From NCBI GenBank assembly GCA_964645155.1, contig CAZYBG010000012.1:1-53640 (forward strand): a stretch of DNA of 53,640 nt, read 5' to 3'. Both the position numbers and the translations under genes were made by a program. The DNA is from CAZYBG01 sp964645155 (lineage in GTDB: Bacteria > Pseudomonadota > Alphaproteobacteria > Rhodobacterales > Rhodobacteraceae). The notes under the pieces are model-generated. The model was not told where the DNA came from. It made no database searches and worked only from the letters and a program-made list of their open reading frames with translations. Positions within the stretch are counted from its first letter, which is position 1. Every line of letters begins with the position of its first letter. Below are positions 17,703 through 25,958 of this stretch, one piece after another.

Positions 17703-19311
17703 AGGCACCTCGCTCGATCTCGGCGGCGATCAGGGTGAAGGTCGGCCGGGCCAGAGCCGCCGCGACGGCCTGGCGGAGCGCGGCGCGGTCGCGCACGGCG
17801 ATGCCGGTTCCGCCGAAGGCCTCCGCCAGGCGGACGAAATCGGTCCGCCCGAAATCGACCCCGCTGTTCGGCATCTGCCGTTCGCGCTGCTTCTTCTCGA
17901 TCAGCGCGAGGCTCTGGTCGACGAAGACGACGATGGTCACCGGCAGGCCGAGATCGGCCAGCGTGCCGAGTTCGCCGGCGATCATCAGCAGGCCGGCATC
18001 GCCGGTGAAGGCGACGACCGGCCGGTCGGGCGCGGCGCGCTTCATGCCGATCGCCAGCGGCAGCGCGCAGCCCATGGTGCAGAGCCCGGTCGACTGGACG
18101 AGGGCGCGCGGTTCGGCCACCCGCCACATCTGCGACAGCAGGATCCGGTGCGCGCCGCTGTCGACGCTGGCGAGGGTCTCGGGCGGGAAGGCGGCCCGGC
18201 ACTCGGCGATCACCGCGGCCGGGCCCCAGTCCTCGGTTTCCGGGAACGCCCGGGCGAGCGACGCGCGGGCGGCGGCGGGCTCGCCGCCCGGCCAGGCCGG
18301 CAACGGCGCGGGCAGGTCGCGCCGCAGCATGGCGAGCGTCGGCGCGATGGCGGCCTCGATGCCGAGGGTGGACTGGTGCATGTAGTGGTCGTTGCGGACA
18401 TGCGCGATGTCGATGACCCGCTGCCTGGCAGGGTCCCACACCTCGCGCCAGCCGGCCCGCATCTCGATCGGGTCGTAGCCGGCGAGCACGATGAGGTCGG
18501 CCTCCCGGAAGAGCGGCAGGAGCACGCCGTCGGCCAGAGGCGAAAGGCCGGCGCCGCCAAGGCAGAGGGGATGGTCCTCGGGGATCACGCCCTTCGCCTT
18601 GTAGGTGGTCACCACTGCCATGCCGCGCGCCTCGGCAAAGCCGCGCACGGCATCGGCCGCGCCCTCGGTCAGCACGTCGAGCCCGGCGAGCATGATCGGG
18701 CGGCGCGCCTCGGCCAGCCAGCGCCGCGCCTCCTCGAACCCCGCGGAGGCGGCGGGCACCACCGGCAGCGGCGGCGCGATGCGGCGCACGCGTCCCGGCC
18801 GCGCGACCGGCGCCTCGGCCACCCCGATCGGCACGTCGACATGCACCGGCCCCTGCCGCGGCGCCAGCGCAAGGCCGACGGCGCGGTCGGCCACGATGTC
18901 GGCGCTTGCCGCCGAAAGCGTCAGGCTGCCCTTCGACATCGCGGCGAAGACGCGCCCGTGGTCCATCACCTGATGGGTATAGCTCTGTGCCTCGTCGGCA
19001 TCGACGGCGCCGGTCAGCAGGATCAGCGGCACGCGGTCCTGCCACGCGTTCGCGATGACGTTGGCGGCGTTCATCGCCCCGGGGCCGAGCGTCGCGACGA
19101 GGATGCCGGGCGCGCCGGTCCGTTGCCAGACCCCCTCGGCGATGAAGCCCGCGCCGGTCTCGTGGCGGGTGAGGACGAAGCCGATTCCCGCCCGCTCCAG
19201 CGCGCCGATCAGGTGCAGGACCTCGCCGCCCGGCATGCCGAAGGCCAGACGGCAGCCCGCGGCGTGAAGGCGCTCGGCCAGCAGGTCGGCGGCGGTCGGA
19301 TGCTGGGTCAT
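17686..19311 (-). CDS. Thiamine-diphosphate-dependent enzyme, acetolactate-synthase-like
   Basis: A 541-residue three-domain ThDP enzyme: PYR domain (about 1-165) with the cofactor-activating Glu51 in RHETGAGF, a central domain (about 185-335), and a PP domain (about 370-541) with the Mg/ThDP motif starting at GDA (437-439). The motif normally ends in NN; here the aligned residues are Asp465-Gln466 (VDQS), so metal binding uses Asp instead of Asn. It is not clearly IlvB, oxalyl-CoA decarboxylase or sulfoacetaldehyde acetyltransferase, and lacks the ADP-site features of oxalyl-CoA decarboxylase as far as I can judge. It is co-transcribed with the CoA-transferase downstream. Confidence 0.82.
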   Translation of the reverse strand: MTQHPTAADLLAERLHAAGCRLAFGMPGGEVLHLIGALERAGIGFVLTRHETGAGFIAEGVWQRTGAPGILVATLGPGAMNAANVIANAWQDRVPLILLTGAVDADEAQSYTHQVMDHGRVFAAMSKGSLTLSAASADIVADRAVGLALAPRQGPVHVDVPIGVAEAPVARPGRVRRIAPPLPVVPAASAGFEEARRWLAEARRPIMLAGLDVLTEGAADAVRGFAEARGMAVVTTYKAKGVIPEDHPLCLGGAGLSPLADGVLLPLFREADLIVLAGYDPIEMRAGWREVWDPARQRVIDIAHVRNDHYMHQSTLGIEAAIAPTLAMLRRDLPAPLPAWPGGEPAAARASLARAFPETEDWGPAAVIAECRAAFPPETLASVDSGAHRILLSQMWRVAEPRALVQSTGLCTMGCALPLAIGMKRAAPDRPVVAFTGDAGLLMIAGELGTLADLGLPVTIVVFVDQSLALIEKKQRERQMPNSGVDFGRTDFVRLAEAFGGTGIAVRDRAALRQAVAAALARPTFTLIAAEIERGAYDGRI

Positions 19312-19596
19312 CGAAGGCGGCTCCAAAGACCGGGCGGGCCGGCCGGTCCGGTTCTTGATCGGAGAGTTTCCGGGCCGATGCAAGCGGCGCCGGGCGCCAG
19401 GTCGCCGGATCGTGAGGCACGGCCCGCCGCGCCGCGACCGGCAAAAAAAGAGACGCAGGGGTATGCGCCCTCACCACCGGAAATCGCCGGCGCGCGGGGC
19501 GCGCGCCTAAGGTCGGACAGGTTGCCGTAGATCGGTCGCAGGCGCACGGCGACGCCCGGATCAACAAGGGCCTGCACTTCGCTGGGGAGGAAACCT
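19312..19596. promoter_or_regulatory. Divergent intergenic region before the ABC/hydroxylase run
   Basis: 285 bp separate the minus-strand ThDP gene from the plus-strand binding-protein gene, so promoters for both should lie here. CGGCAAA at 19439-19445 matches the half-site of the palindrome in front of the AraC gene and is followed by an A-tract. GGGGAGGAAACCT just before 19597 is the ribosome-binding site of the binding-protein gene. No convincing -35/-10 pair was recognised. Confidence 0.4.
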
Positions 19597-20862
19597 ATGA
19601 AGAAGGCACGGATGGCCTCGTTGTCGGTTGCGGCGCTGATGGTGCCCGCCGTCGCGCTGGCCCAGGACGACACGATCAAGATCGGCGTGCTCGTGGCGCT
19701 GGAAGGCACCTTCGCCGAAGGCGGCGCCGACGGCGTGCGCAACGTCGAACTGGCGTTCCAGCAGGTCGACAACATGGCCGGCGGCAAGCAGATCGAACTG
19801 GTCGTCGCGCCGACCGACACGACGCCCGACACGACGGTGCGCCAGGCGCGCAAGCTGATCGAGCAGGACGGCGTCGACATCATCCTCGGGCCGCTGTCGG
19901 GGTCCGAGGGGATCGCGATGCGCGACTACGCCAAGACGGTTCCGGACAACACCGTGATCAACGGCATTTCCGGCGCGCTCGAGACGACATGGGTCGATCC
20001 GGCCGAGAACTTCTTCCGCTTCAACCTCGACGGCGCGCAGTGGGGCGCCGGCCTCGGCACCTATGTGGTGAACGAGAAGGGGTGGCGGCGGGTCGCGACG
20101 GTCTCGGCCGACTACTCGTTCGGCTACACCAACTTCCTCGGCTTTGCCGTCGATTTCTGCCGCGCGGGCGGCGAGATCGTCGAGCGGTTCTGGGTGCCGC
20201 TCGGCTCTTCGGACTTCGGCGGCGTCATCGCGGCGCTGCCCGAGGACGTCGATGCGATCTACCTGGGCGTCGGCGGCACCGATGCGATCAACTTCCTCAA
20301 CCAGTACGAGCAGGCCGGCGCCGAGACGAACCTGATCGGCGGCACGATCATGGCCGACCAGACCGTGCTGACTTCGCGCGGACGGGCGAAGGAGGCGCTG
20401 GTCGGCACGCCGACCTCGGGCCCGCTGGCCCAGGACAACCCCGATCCGGCCTGGCAGGAGTATGTTGCCGCCTACCAGGCGGCGTTCCCCGAGGGCGAGC
20501 GGTTCCCGACGCCCTCGCTGTTCGGGGTCGGCTACTACGTGGCGGCGCTGGCGGCGATCCAGGGGCTGAACGCCGTCGAGGGCGACCTGTCCGACGGCCA
20601 GGTCAAGTTCCGCGAGGCGCTCTCCACCATGCCGCTGGCGACGCCGCTCGGCACCGTCACGCTGAACGAGAACCGGCAGGCCACCGGCACGGTGTTCATC
20701 AACGAGGTGCAGGAGGGCGAGGACGGCAACCTCAAGAACGTGCTCGTCAGCACCACCGAAGGCGTGACGCAGACCCTCGGCATGACCCCCGACGAGTTCC
20801 GCGCGATGGGCCTGCCGTCGCGCGACACGCCCGACTGCGCCGCGCTGGGCGGCGCCGGCTGA
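19597..20862 (+). CDS. ABC transporter substrate-binding protein, branched-chain-amino-acid type
   Basis: A 421-residue periplasmic binding protein. A classical signal peptide (residues 1-22, ending VALA before QDD) is followed by the type I fold start IKIGVLVALEGTFAEGGADGV, then the hallmarks DDTTPDTT-like PTDTTPD, ILGPLSGSEG, and VSADYSFGY in the hinge region. Relatives bind amino acids, amides, urea or aromatic acids; the ligand is unknown. It is the first gene of a 24-kb plus-strand run and the only binding protein near the LivH/LivM/LivG/LivF genes. A stem-loop follows its stop codon, as is common after highly expressed binding-protein genes. Confidence 0.93.
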   Translation: MKKARMASLSVAALMVPAVALAQDDTIKIGVLVALEGTFAEGGADGVRNVELAFQQVDNMAGGKQIELVVAPTDTTPDTTVRQARKLIEQDGVDIILGPLSGSEGIAMRDYAKTVPDNTVINGISGALETTWVDPAENFFRFNLDGAQWGAGLGTYVVNEKGWRRVATVSADYSFGYTNFLGFAVDFCRAGGEIVERFWVPLGSSDFGGVIAALPEDVDAIYLGVGGTDAINFLNQYEQAGAETNLIGGTIMADQTVLTSRGRAKEALVGTPTSGPLAQDNPDPAWQEYVAAYQAAFPEGERFPTPSLFGVGYYVAALAAIQGLNAVEGDLSDGQVKFREALSTMPLATPLGTVTLNENRQATGTVFINEVQEGEDGNLKNVLVSTTEGVTQTLGMTPDEFRAMGLPSRDTPDCAALGGAG

Positions 20863-20875
20863 CGACAGAGCAGAT

Positions 20876-20907
20876 GCCGGAGCCAGGCCCTCGCGCCCGG
20901 CTCCGGC
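20876..20907 (+). terminator. Stem-loop after the binding-protein gene
   Basis: GCCGGAGCC (20876-20884) and GGCTCCGGC (20899-20907) form a perfect 9-bp stem with a 14-nt loop, 13 nt after the stop codon. There is no T-run, so it is more likely an RNA-stabilising or partial-termination element that lets the binding protein be made in excess of the downstream proteins. Confidence 0.5.
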
Positions 20908-20973
20908 CCTTGCGGCCGGCCCGTGCCCGGGCGCGGCCGGTCCGGATGCCGGCCTCCTGCCCGTGGTCGCCCC

Positions 20974-22023
20974 ATGTCGCTCATCACCTATGTCACCCGC
21001 ATCCACTTCGCCGACCGCATCCTTGAGGATGCGCTGGCGGTGGAGGCGCGCAAGCTCGGCGTCCGGCGCCCGCTGATCGTCTCGGACGTGCCGGATGCCG
21101 AATCGCGTGAGCGGCTCGAGGATGCGCTGCCCGACGGTTCCGGCCCGCGGTTCCTCGATGTGTCGCAGGCGTCGGGTGCCGGTCTGCCGGACATCCGCGC
21201 GGCGCTGTCCGAAGGCGCCTGCGATGCCATCGTGGCGCTGGGCGGGCCGCGCGCGATCGACCTCGCGCGGCTGGTCGGCGGCGTGGGCGGTGCGGGTGCG
21301 ATACCGCTGATTGCGGTGCCCACCACGACGGCCAGCATCGGCCTCGGCCCGGTCGCCGCCAGCGCCGCCGGCGTCGGCCCGAACCTCGCGCCGCGCACCC
21401 CGACGCTCATCCTCTGCGACCCGACGCTCACGCTTTCCGCCGATGCCGGTGCGACCGCGGCAGCGGGGATCGACGCGCTCAGCCACTGCATCGAGGCGTT
21501 CCTCGGCACCGCCTACAACCCGCCCGCCGACGGGATCGCCATCGAGGGCGTGCGCCGCGCCGGGGCATTCCTGGAACGCGCCGTGACCAACGGGCGCGAC
21601 CTCGAGGCCCGCAGGGAAATGATGGCGGCCGCCCTCAATGCCGGGCTGGCGGCGCAGAAGGGGCCGGGCGGCGTCGAGGCGGCGGCCCGCGCCGTCGAGG
21701 CCGAGGCACGGCTTTCTGACCGGCACGGCATCTGCCACGCCGCGCTGCTGCCGCAGGTGCTCAGCTTCAACGCGCCGGCGGTCGCCGACCGGTTCGACGC
21801 GCTGCGCCATGCGCTCGGCTTCGCGCCGGGGGCCCATCTGCCGGCGGCGATCGCCGATTTCGGCGCACGCATCGGCCTGCCGCCCCGGCTGTCGGCGCTC
21901 GGCCTCGGCCGGTCGGCGCTCCGGCGCGTCGCGCAGAGCGCGGCCGCCGACCCGGCGAACCGCACCAATCCGCGGCACGCCACCGCCGAGGACTACCTCG
22001 GCATCCTCGAGGCGGCGCTGTGA
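20974..22023 (+). CDS. Iron-containing alcohol dehydrogenase / maleylacetate-reductase-like protein
   Basis: A 349-residue protein of the Fe-ADH fold: an N-terminal NAD-binding half (strands around IVALGGPRAIDLA, 86-98, and IPLIAVPTTTASIG, 110-123) and a helical metal domain. Metal ligands Asp167 and His171 (GIDALSHCIEAF) and His251 (RHGICH) are present. The third His expected 14 residues before His251 is Ala237, so the usual four-ligand iron site is incomplete. It could use another metal, be NAD-dependent with altered chemistry, or be inactive. ATG at 20974 begins the canonical domain. It lies between the binding-protein gene and the AraC regulator gene and likely oxidises or reduces an intermediate of the same pathway. 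Confidence 0.8.
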   Translation: MSLITYVTRIHFADRILEDALAVEARKLGVRRPLIVSDVPDAESRERLEDALPDGSGPRFLDVSQASGAGLPDIRAALSEGACDAIVALGGPRAIDLARLVGGVGGAGAIPLIAVPTTTASIGLGPVAASAAGVGPNLAPRTPTLILCDPTLTLSADAGATAAAGIDALSHCIEAFLGTAYNPPADGIAIEGVRRAGAFLERAVTNGRDLEARREMMAAALNAGLAAQKGPGGVEAAARAVEAEARLSDRHGICHAALLPQVLSFNAPAVADRFDALRHALGFAPGAHLPAAIADFGARIGLPPRLSALGLGRSALRRVAQSAAADPANRTNPRHATAEDYLGILEAAL

Positions 22024-22049
22024 CCCGGTGCCGGCCGTGCAGCAGTTTC

Positions 22050-22065
22050 TTTGCCGCGCGGCAAA
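22050..22065. promoter_or_regulatory. 16-bp perfect palindrome upstream of the AraC gene
   Basis: TTTGCCGCGCGGCAAA is a perfect inverted repeat 54 bp before the regulator start. Related half-sites lie before the binding-protein gene (CGGCAAA, 19439-19445) and before livH (TTTGCCGACGGCA, 22965-22977), the two other intergenic spaces where a promoter is expected. This distribution suggests an operator shared by the system; which regulator binds is unknown. Confidence 0.45.
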
Positions 22066-22119
22066 TCTGCGCTAGCCTCGCGGAAGAGATCGCATCGTCA
22101 GAATGCGGAAGGGAGGAAG

Positions 22120-22959
22120 ATGAGTGATGCACTGGCCGTGTTCCACGGCGTCTTCGGACGTGTCTGCCTGTATCTTCTCGACCGCAGGATGGTACCGCAC
22201 GGACATCGGGAAGGTCACCTGATCTTCCATGTCCAGGGGCCCGACGCGCGGGTCGTGGTCGACGACGTGGCGTTCCCCGTCTCGGCCGGGCAGGCGGTCG
22301 CGATCAGCCCGTGGCAGACCCACCACTACCTCAACATCGACACGCGCACGCCGACGCTCTGCCTGGTCCTCTACATCCGGCCGGCCTGGTTTCTCGAGGC
22401 CTCGCGCCGGGCCTCGGCGACGCTGAGCTTCGGGCGCGCCGGGGTGGAGGTGACCGACCATCTCGCGCGGCTCGTCTACGCCACGGCGCAGGCCATGCTC
22501 GACCCCGACCGCGAGGACCCGCTGATCGAGGAGCGGCTCTGCGATCTGACGCGCTCGGCGTTCGACCAGTCCTGGCAGTGGACCCGACCGGGCTGCGCCT
22601 TCACCGGCCCGGCCCTGCCGCGGCGCGACTACCGCATCCGGAACGCGCTGCGCATCCTGCGCGATCGCATCGGCGAGACCTTCGAGCTTGACGGCGTGGC
22701 GCGCGAGGTCGGCCTGTCGCGGCCGCATTTCTACAAGCTGTTCCGGGCGCAGGTCGGGCTGACGCCGAACCTCTATGTCAACGCCCTGCGGATGGAGCGG
22801 GCGATCGACCGGCTGGCGGCGACGCAGGAGGCGGTCGCCGAGATCGGCTTCGACCTCGGCTTCTCGAGCCAGGCGAGCTTCTCGCGCTTCTTCATCGCCA
22901 ACGGCGTCGTGCCGCCCTCGACCTATCGCCGGAGCGTCCACGCCAGCGCGCCGCACTGA
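22120..22959 (+). CDS. AraC family transcriptional regulator
   Basis: A 279-residue regulator. The N-terminal half (about 10-110) is an AraC-type cupin sensor: HGHREGHLIFHVQG, VVDDVAFPVSAGQAVAISPWQTHHY. The C-terminal half (about 175-272) is a double helix-turn-helix domain, with VAREVGLSRPHFYKLFRAQVG and IGFDLGFSSQASFSRFF followed by GVVPPSTYR, the standard AraC signature. GGGAGGA (22111-22117) sets the start. It sits inside the uptake/oxidation run between the Fe-ADH gene and the permeases and is probably its local activator, sensing the substrate or an intermediate. Confidence 0.92.
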   Translation: MSDALAVFHGVFGRVCLYLLDRRMVPHGHREGHLIFHVQGPDARVVVDDVAFPVSAGQAVAISPWQTHHYLNIDTRTPTLCLVLYIRPAWFLEASRRASATLSFGRAGVEVTDHLARLVYATAQAMLDPDREDPLIEERLCDLTRSAFDQSWQWTRPGCAFTGPALPRRDYRIRNALRILRDRIGETFELDGVAREVGLSRPHFYKLFRAQVGLTPNLYVNALRMERAIDRLAATQEAVAEIGFDLGFSSQASFSRFFIANGVVPPSTYRRSVHASAPH

Positions 22960-22964
22960 GCCAT

Positions 22965-22977
22965 TTTGCCGACGGCA
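22965..22977. promoter_or_regulatory. Imperfect palindrome before livH
   Basis: TTTGCCGACGGCA shares the left arm TTTGCCG of the palindrome at 22050-22065 and lies in the 120-bp space between araC and the first permease gene, where a promoter for the long downstream operon would be expected. It is a weaker match, because the right arm lacks the final AA and the spacing differs by one. Confidence 0.3.
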
Positions 22978-23079
22978 CGCGCAACGATCAGACTGTCGGG
23001 TATGCCGGCACGCGCCGGGCGGGGCTAGACTTTTCCGGTCAGTCCGGCCCGATCCGGGGCCGGCCAGCCGGAAGCCGAG

Positions 23080-24093
23080 ATGCAGGGGTTCGTCGCGCGC
23101 CATCCGATCTGGTCGTTCGTGCTTGCCGCCGTGGCGGTGGCGCTGCTGTGGCTGGTGCTCGCGCCCTGGCCGCCGGGGTTCGAGGAGGTGTTCGGCCGCA
23201 AGCGCATCTTCCTCAACGCCTTCTTCGGCGGCATCACGCTCGGTGCGCTCTACTTCCTGGTCGCATCGGGCTTCACGCTGATCTTCGGGCTCATGCGCAA
23301 CGTCAACCTCGCGCATGGCTCGCTCTACCTGCTCGGCGGCTACATCGGCTTCGAGATTTCCGAGGCGACGGGCTCATGGCTGCTGGCCTTCCCGGTCGTC
23401 TTCGTCGCCGTCGCCGCGCTCGGGCTTCTGCTCCAGTACCAGGTGTTCCGCCGGATGGAGGGCGAGGAGCTGCGCCAGACGATGGTGACGATCGGGCTCA
23501 GCGTGGTGATCGCCGACATCCTGCTCTGGGTCTGGGGCGGGCAGTCCTACACGATCCTGTCGCCGGACTGGCTGTCGGGCCCGATGAGCCTGCCGGTCGT
23601 CTCGTCGGTCGGCGAGGATGGCGAGATCACCTATCTGCGCTACCCCGCGGTGCGGATGGCGATCCTGGCCGCCGCGATCGTCGTCGGCGTCGGCATGTGG
23701 CTGGTGCTGAACCGCTCGCGCCTCGGGATGCTGATCCGCGCCGGGGTGGACGACCGCGAGATGCTGGCCGCCTCGGGCATCCGCATCCAGTATGTGTTCC
23801 TCGCCGTCTTCGCCTTCGGCGCCGGCCTGGCCGGAATGGGCGGCATCATCGGCGGCACCTTCCAGTCGCTCTCGCCGGGCGAGGATACGCGGTTCCTGCT
23901 GGCCTCCCTCGTGGTGGTGATCGTCGGTGGCATGGGCTCGATCCCCGGCGCCGCCATCGGCGCGCTGGTGATCGGGCTGGCCGAGCAGATCGGCCTCGTC
24001 TACGCGCCGACCTATTCGGTGGTCTTCACGTTCCTGATCATGGCGGCTGTGCTCGCCTTCCGGCCGCAGGGCCTTCTGGGGGTGCGCAGGTAG
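23080..24093 (+). CDS. ABC transporter permease, LivH type
   Basis: A 337-residue inner-membrane permease with about eight helices. LivH features are FFGGITLGALYFLVASGFTLIFGLMRNVNLAHG near 48-78, the typical opening of this family, and the cytoplasmic coupling segment ASGIRIQYVFLAVFAFGAGLAGMGG. A short extra N-terminal helix (about 10-32) precedes it. A late repeat, VVVIVGGMGSIPGAAIGALVIG, is also characteristic. It is followed without a gap by livM (the next ATG starts one base after the stop). With LivM, LivG and the LivF fusion it forms the translocator that works with the binding protein at 19597-20862. Confidence 0.93.
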   Translation: MQGFVARHPIWSFVLAAVAVALLWLVLAPWPPGFEEVFGRKRIFLNAFFGGITLGALYFLVASGFTLIFGLMRNVNLAHGSLYLLGGYIGFEISEATGSWLLAFPVVFVAVAALGLLLQYQVFRRMEGEELRQTMVTIGLSVVIADILLWVWGGQSYTILSPDWLSGPMSLPVVSSVGEDGEITYLRYPAVRMAILAAAIVVGVGMWLVLNRSRLGMLIRAGVDDREMLAASGIRIQYVFLAVFAFGAGLAGMGGIIGGTFQSLSPGEDTRFLLASLVVVIVGGMGSIPGAAIGALVIGLAEQIGLVYAPTYSVVFTFLIMAAVLAFRPQGLLGVRR

Positions 24094-25152
24094 ATGGCGC
24101 TCGCCGAACGCATCTCCGACCGCGCGGGCGCCTACCAGCCGGGCTGGGTCGAGCGCATCCCGGCGCAATGGTGGGTCGGTGGGCTGATCCTGCTGACGCT
24201 GCCGGCCTGGGCCAACGATTTCTGGCTGTTCCAGGTGATGGGCTGGACCTTCATCCTCGGGATGATCGCGCTGAGCATGATGTTTCTCGCCGGCTATGGC
24301 GGCATGGTCAGCCTGATCCAGATGTCGGTCGCTGCGATGGGCGGTTACATGGTGGCGATCTTCGGAACCTCGGGCGTCACCGCGATCAGCATGGGCCTGC
24401 CGTGGTGGGTGGTGATCCCGATCGCCGTCATCATCGCCACCGCCTTCGGCACGCTGGTCGGCGCGCTCGCCGTCAGGACCGAGGGCATCTACACGATCAT
24501 GATCACGCTGGCCATCGCCTCGGCCTTCTTCTACTTCGCCCGGCAGAACTACGGCATCTTCAACGGCTATTCCGGCTTCAACTCGGTGGTGCCGCCGCGC
24601 CTGTTCGGCGTCGACTGGCGCGGTGCGGTGCCGTTCTACTACCTGACGCTGGCGATGGCCGTGCTGTCCTACCTGGTCGTCGTCTACGTCGCGCGGACGC
24701 CCTTCGGGCTGGCCCTGCAGGGGGTACGCGACAATCCCCGGCGGATGGCGGCACTCGGCTTCAACGTCACCGCGCACCGGATCGCGGCCTATGCGTTCGC
24801 CAGCGTCATCGCAGCGCTGGGCGGCATCCTCCTGGTCTGGCAGAACGCGCAGATCTCGCCGGGGACAGCCGGCATTCCGGCGGTGATCGACATCCTCGTG
24901 ATCGCCGTCGTGGGCGGCATCCTGCGGCCCATCGGGCCGTTCATCGGGGCGCTGATCTACGTGTTGCTCGACACCTTCGCGCCCGACATCCTGACGACGT
25001 TCGGGCTGTCGGGCGAGCGCTTCAAGCTGCTGATCGGCATCGGCTTCCTGGCCGTCGTGTTCTTCTCGCCCGACGGCGTGCTCGGGCTGTGGGAACGCTG
25101 GAAGGCCCGGCGGGCCGAGCGGCGCGACCCGCTGCGGGGGGGCCGGCCGTGA
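24094..25152 (+). CDS. ABC transporter permease, LivM type
   Basis: A 352-residue permease. The LivM signature is visible: LFLAGYGGMVSLIQMSVAAMGGYM, VRTEGIYTIMITLAIASAFFYFARQNYGIFNGYSGF, and the coupling region GVRDNPRRMAALGFNVTAHRIAAYAFASVIAALGG. About nine to ten membrane helices are expected. It ends with a basic cytoplasmic tail (ERWKARRAERRD). The stop codon overlaps the GTG start of the ATPase gene (GTGA). The preference of the transporter cannot be deduced, though branched-chain and aromatic or amide substrates are usual in this family. Confidence 0.94.
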   Translation: MALAERISDRAGAYQPGWVERIPAQWWVGGLILLTLPAWANDFWLFQVMGWTFILGMIALSMMFLAGYGGMVSLIQMSVAAMGGYMVAIFGTSGVTAISMGLPWWVVIPIAVIIATAFGTLVGALAVRTEGIYTIMITLAIASAFFYFARQNYGIFNGYSGFNSVVPPRLFGVDWRGAVPFYYLTLAMAVLSYLVVVYVARTPFGLALQGVRDNPRRMAALGFNVTAHRIAAYAFASVIAALGGILLVWQNAQISPGTAGIPAVIDILVIAVVGGILRPIGPFIGALIYVLLDTFAPDILTTFGLSGERFKLLIGIGFLAVVFFSPDGVLGLWERWKARRAERRDPLRGGRP

Positions 25153-25958
25153 CGCTGGTCGAGGCACGCAGCTCCGCCGCCGAGCGGCTTGGCGCCGTCA
25201 GTTCGGGCAACGCGCTGGAACTTCGGGGCGTGACGAAGATGTTTGGCGCGCTGGCCGCGATCTCCGACATCACGCTGACCGTCCGCTCGGGCGAGCGGCG
25301 CGCGGTGCTGGGCTCGAACGGCGCCGGCAAGACGACGCTCTTCAACTGCGTGACGGGGGATTTCCTGCCGACCACCGGCACCATCCGCGTCTTTGGCGAG
25401 GATGTCACCGCGTTCCCGGCGCATGAGCGCATCCGGCGCGGATTGCGCCGCACCTACCAGATCAGCCTTCTGTTCGGCGGGCTGAGCGTGGCCGACAACG
25501 TCTATCTCGCCTGCCGGGGTGTCAGCCGGGGGCGGTTCTCGATGCTGCGCCCGCGCCGCGGCGACCCTCTGGTGATGCGGGCGGCCGAACTGATCGAGGC
25601 GGTGCACCTGTCGTCATTGGGCGACACGCTGGTCGCCAATCTCAGCTACGGTCAGCAGCGGCAGCTGGAAATCGCGCTGGCGCTGGCGGGCGCGCCGCGC
25701 CTGATCCTGTTCGACGAGCCGGCGGCGGGGCTGTCGCCGACCGAGCGGCAGGAGCTGATCGCGATCCTGACCGGACTGCCGGGCCATATCGGCTATGTCA
25801 TCATCGAGCACGACATGGACGTGGCGCTGCGCGTCGCCGAAAGCGTGACGATGATGCACAACGGTCGCATCTTCAAGGAAGGCACGCCGGAAGAGATCGA
25901 GAACGACCCCGAGGTGCAGGAGCTGTATCTCGGCGACGGGAGCCACGGTCATGGCTGA
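25149..25958 (+). CDS. ABC transporter ATP-binding protein, LivG type
   Basis: A 269-residue ABC ATPase. Walker A is GSNGAGKTT (55-63), the LivG-type signature is NLSYGQQRQLEIA, Walker B is LILFDEPAAGLSP, and the H-loop is IEHDMDV. The C-terminal extension EGTPEEIENDPEVQELYLG is the LivG end motif. The GTG at 25149 overlaps the livM stop by 4 nt and no other start is available near the conserved domain. About 20 residues precede the ATPase fold. Its end overlaps the next ATPase fusion gene by 8 nt, so expression of the two ATPases is coupled. Confidence 0.94.
   Translation: MTLVEARSSAAERLGAVSSGNALELRGVTKMFGALAAISDITLTVRSGERRAVLGSNGAGKTTLFNCVTGDFLPTTGTIRVFGEDVTAFPAHERIRRGLRRTYQISLLFGGLSVADNVYLACRGVSRGRFSMLRPRRGDPLVMRAAELIEAVHLSSLGDTLVANLSYGQQRQLEIALALAGAPRLILFDEPAAGLSPTERQELIAILTGLPGHIGYVIIEHDMDVALRVAESVTMMHNGRIFKEGTPEEIENDPEVQELYLGDGSHGHG

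Noticed and set aside
16518..19311. An frc/oxc oxalate-degradation pair
   Set aside because: The CoA-transferase family fits, but the ThDP protein resembles acetolactate-synthase-like enzymes and has an unusual VDQS motif; I could not support oxalyl-CoA decarboxylase.
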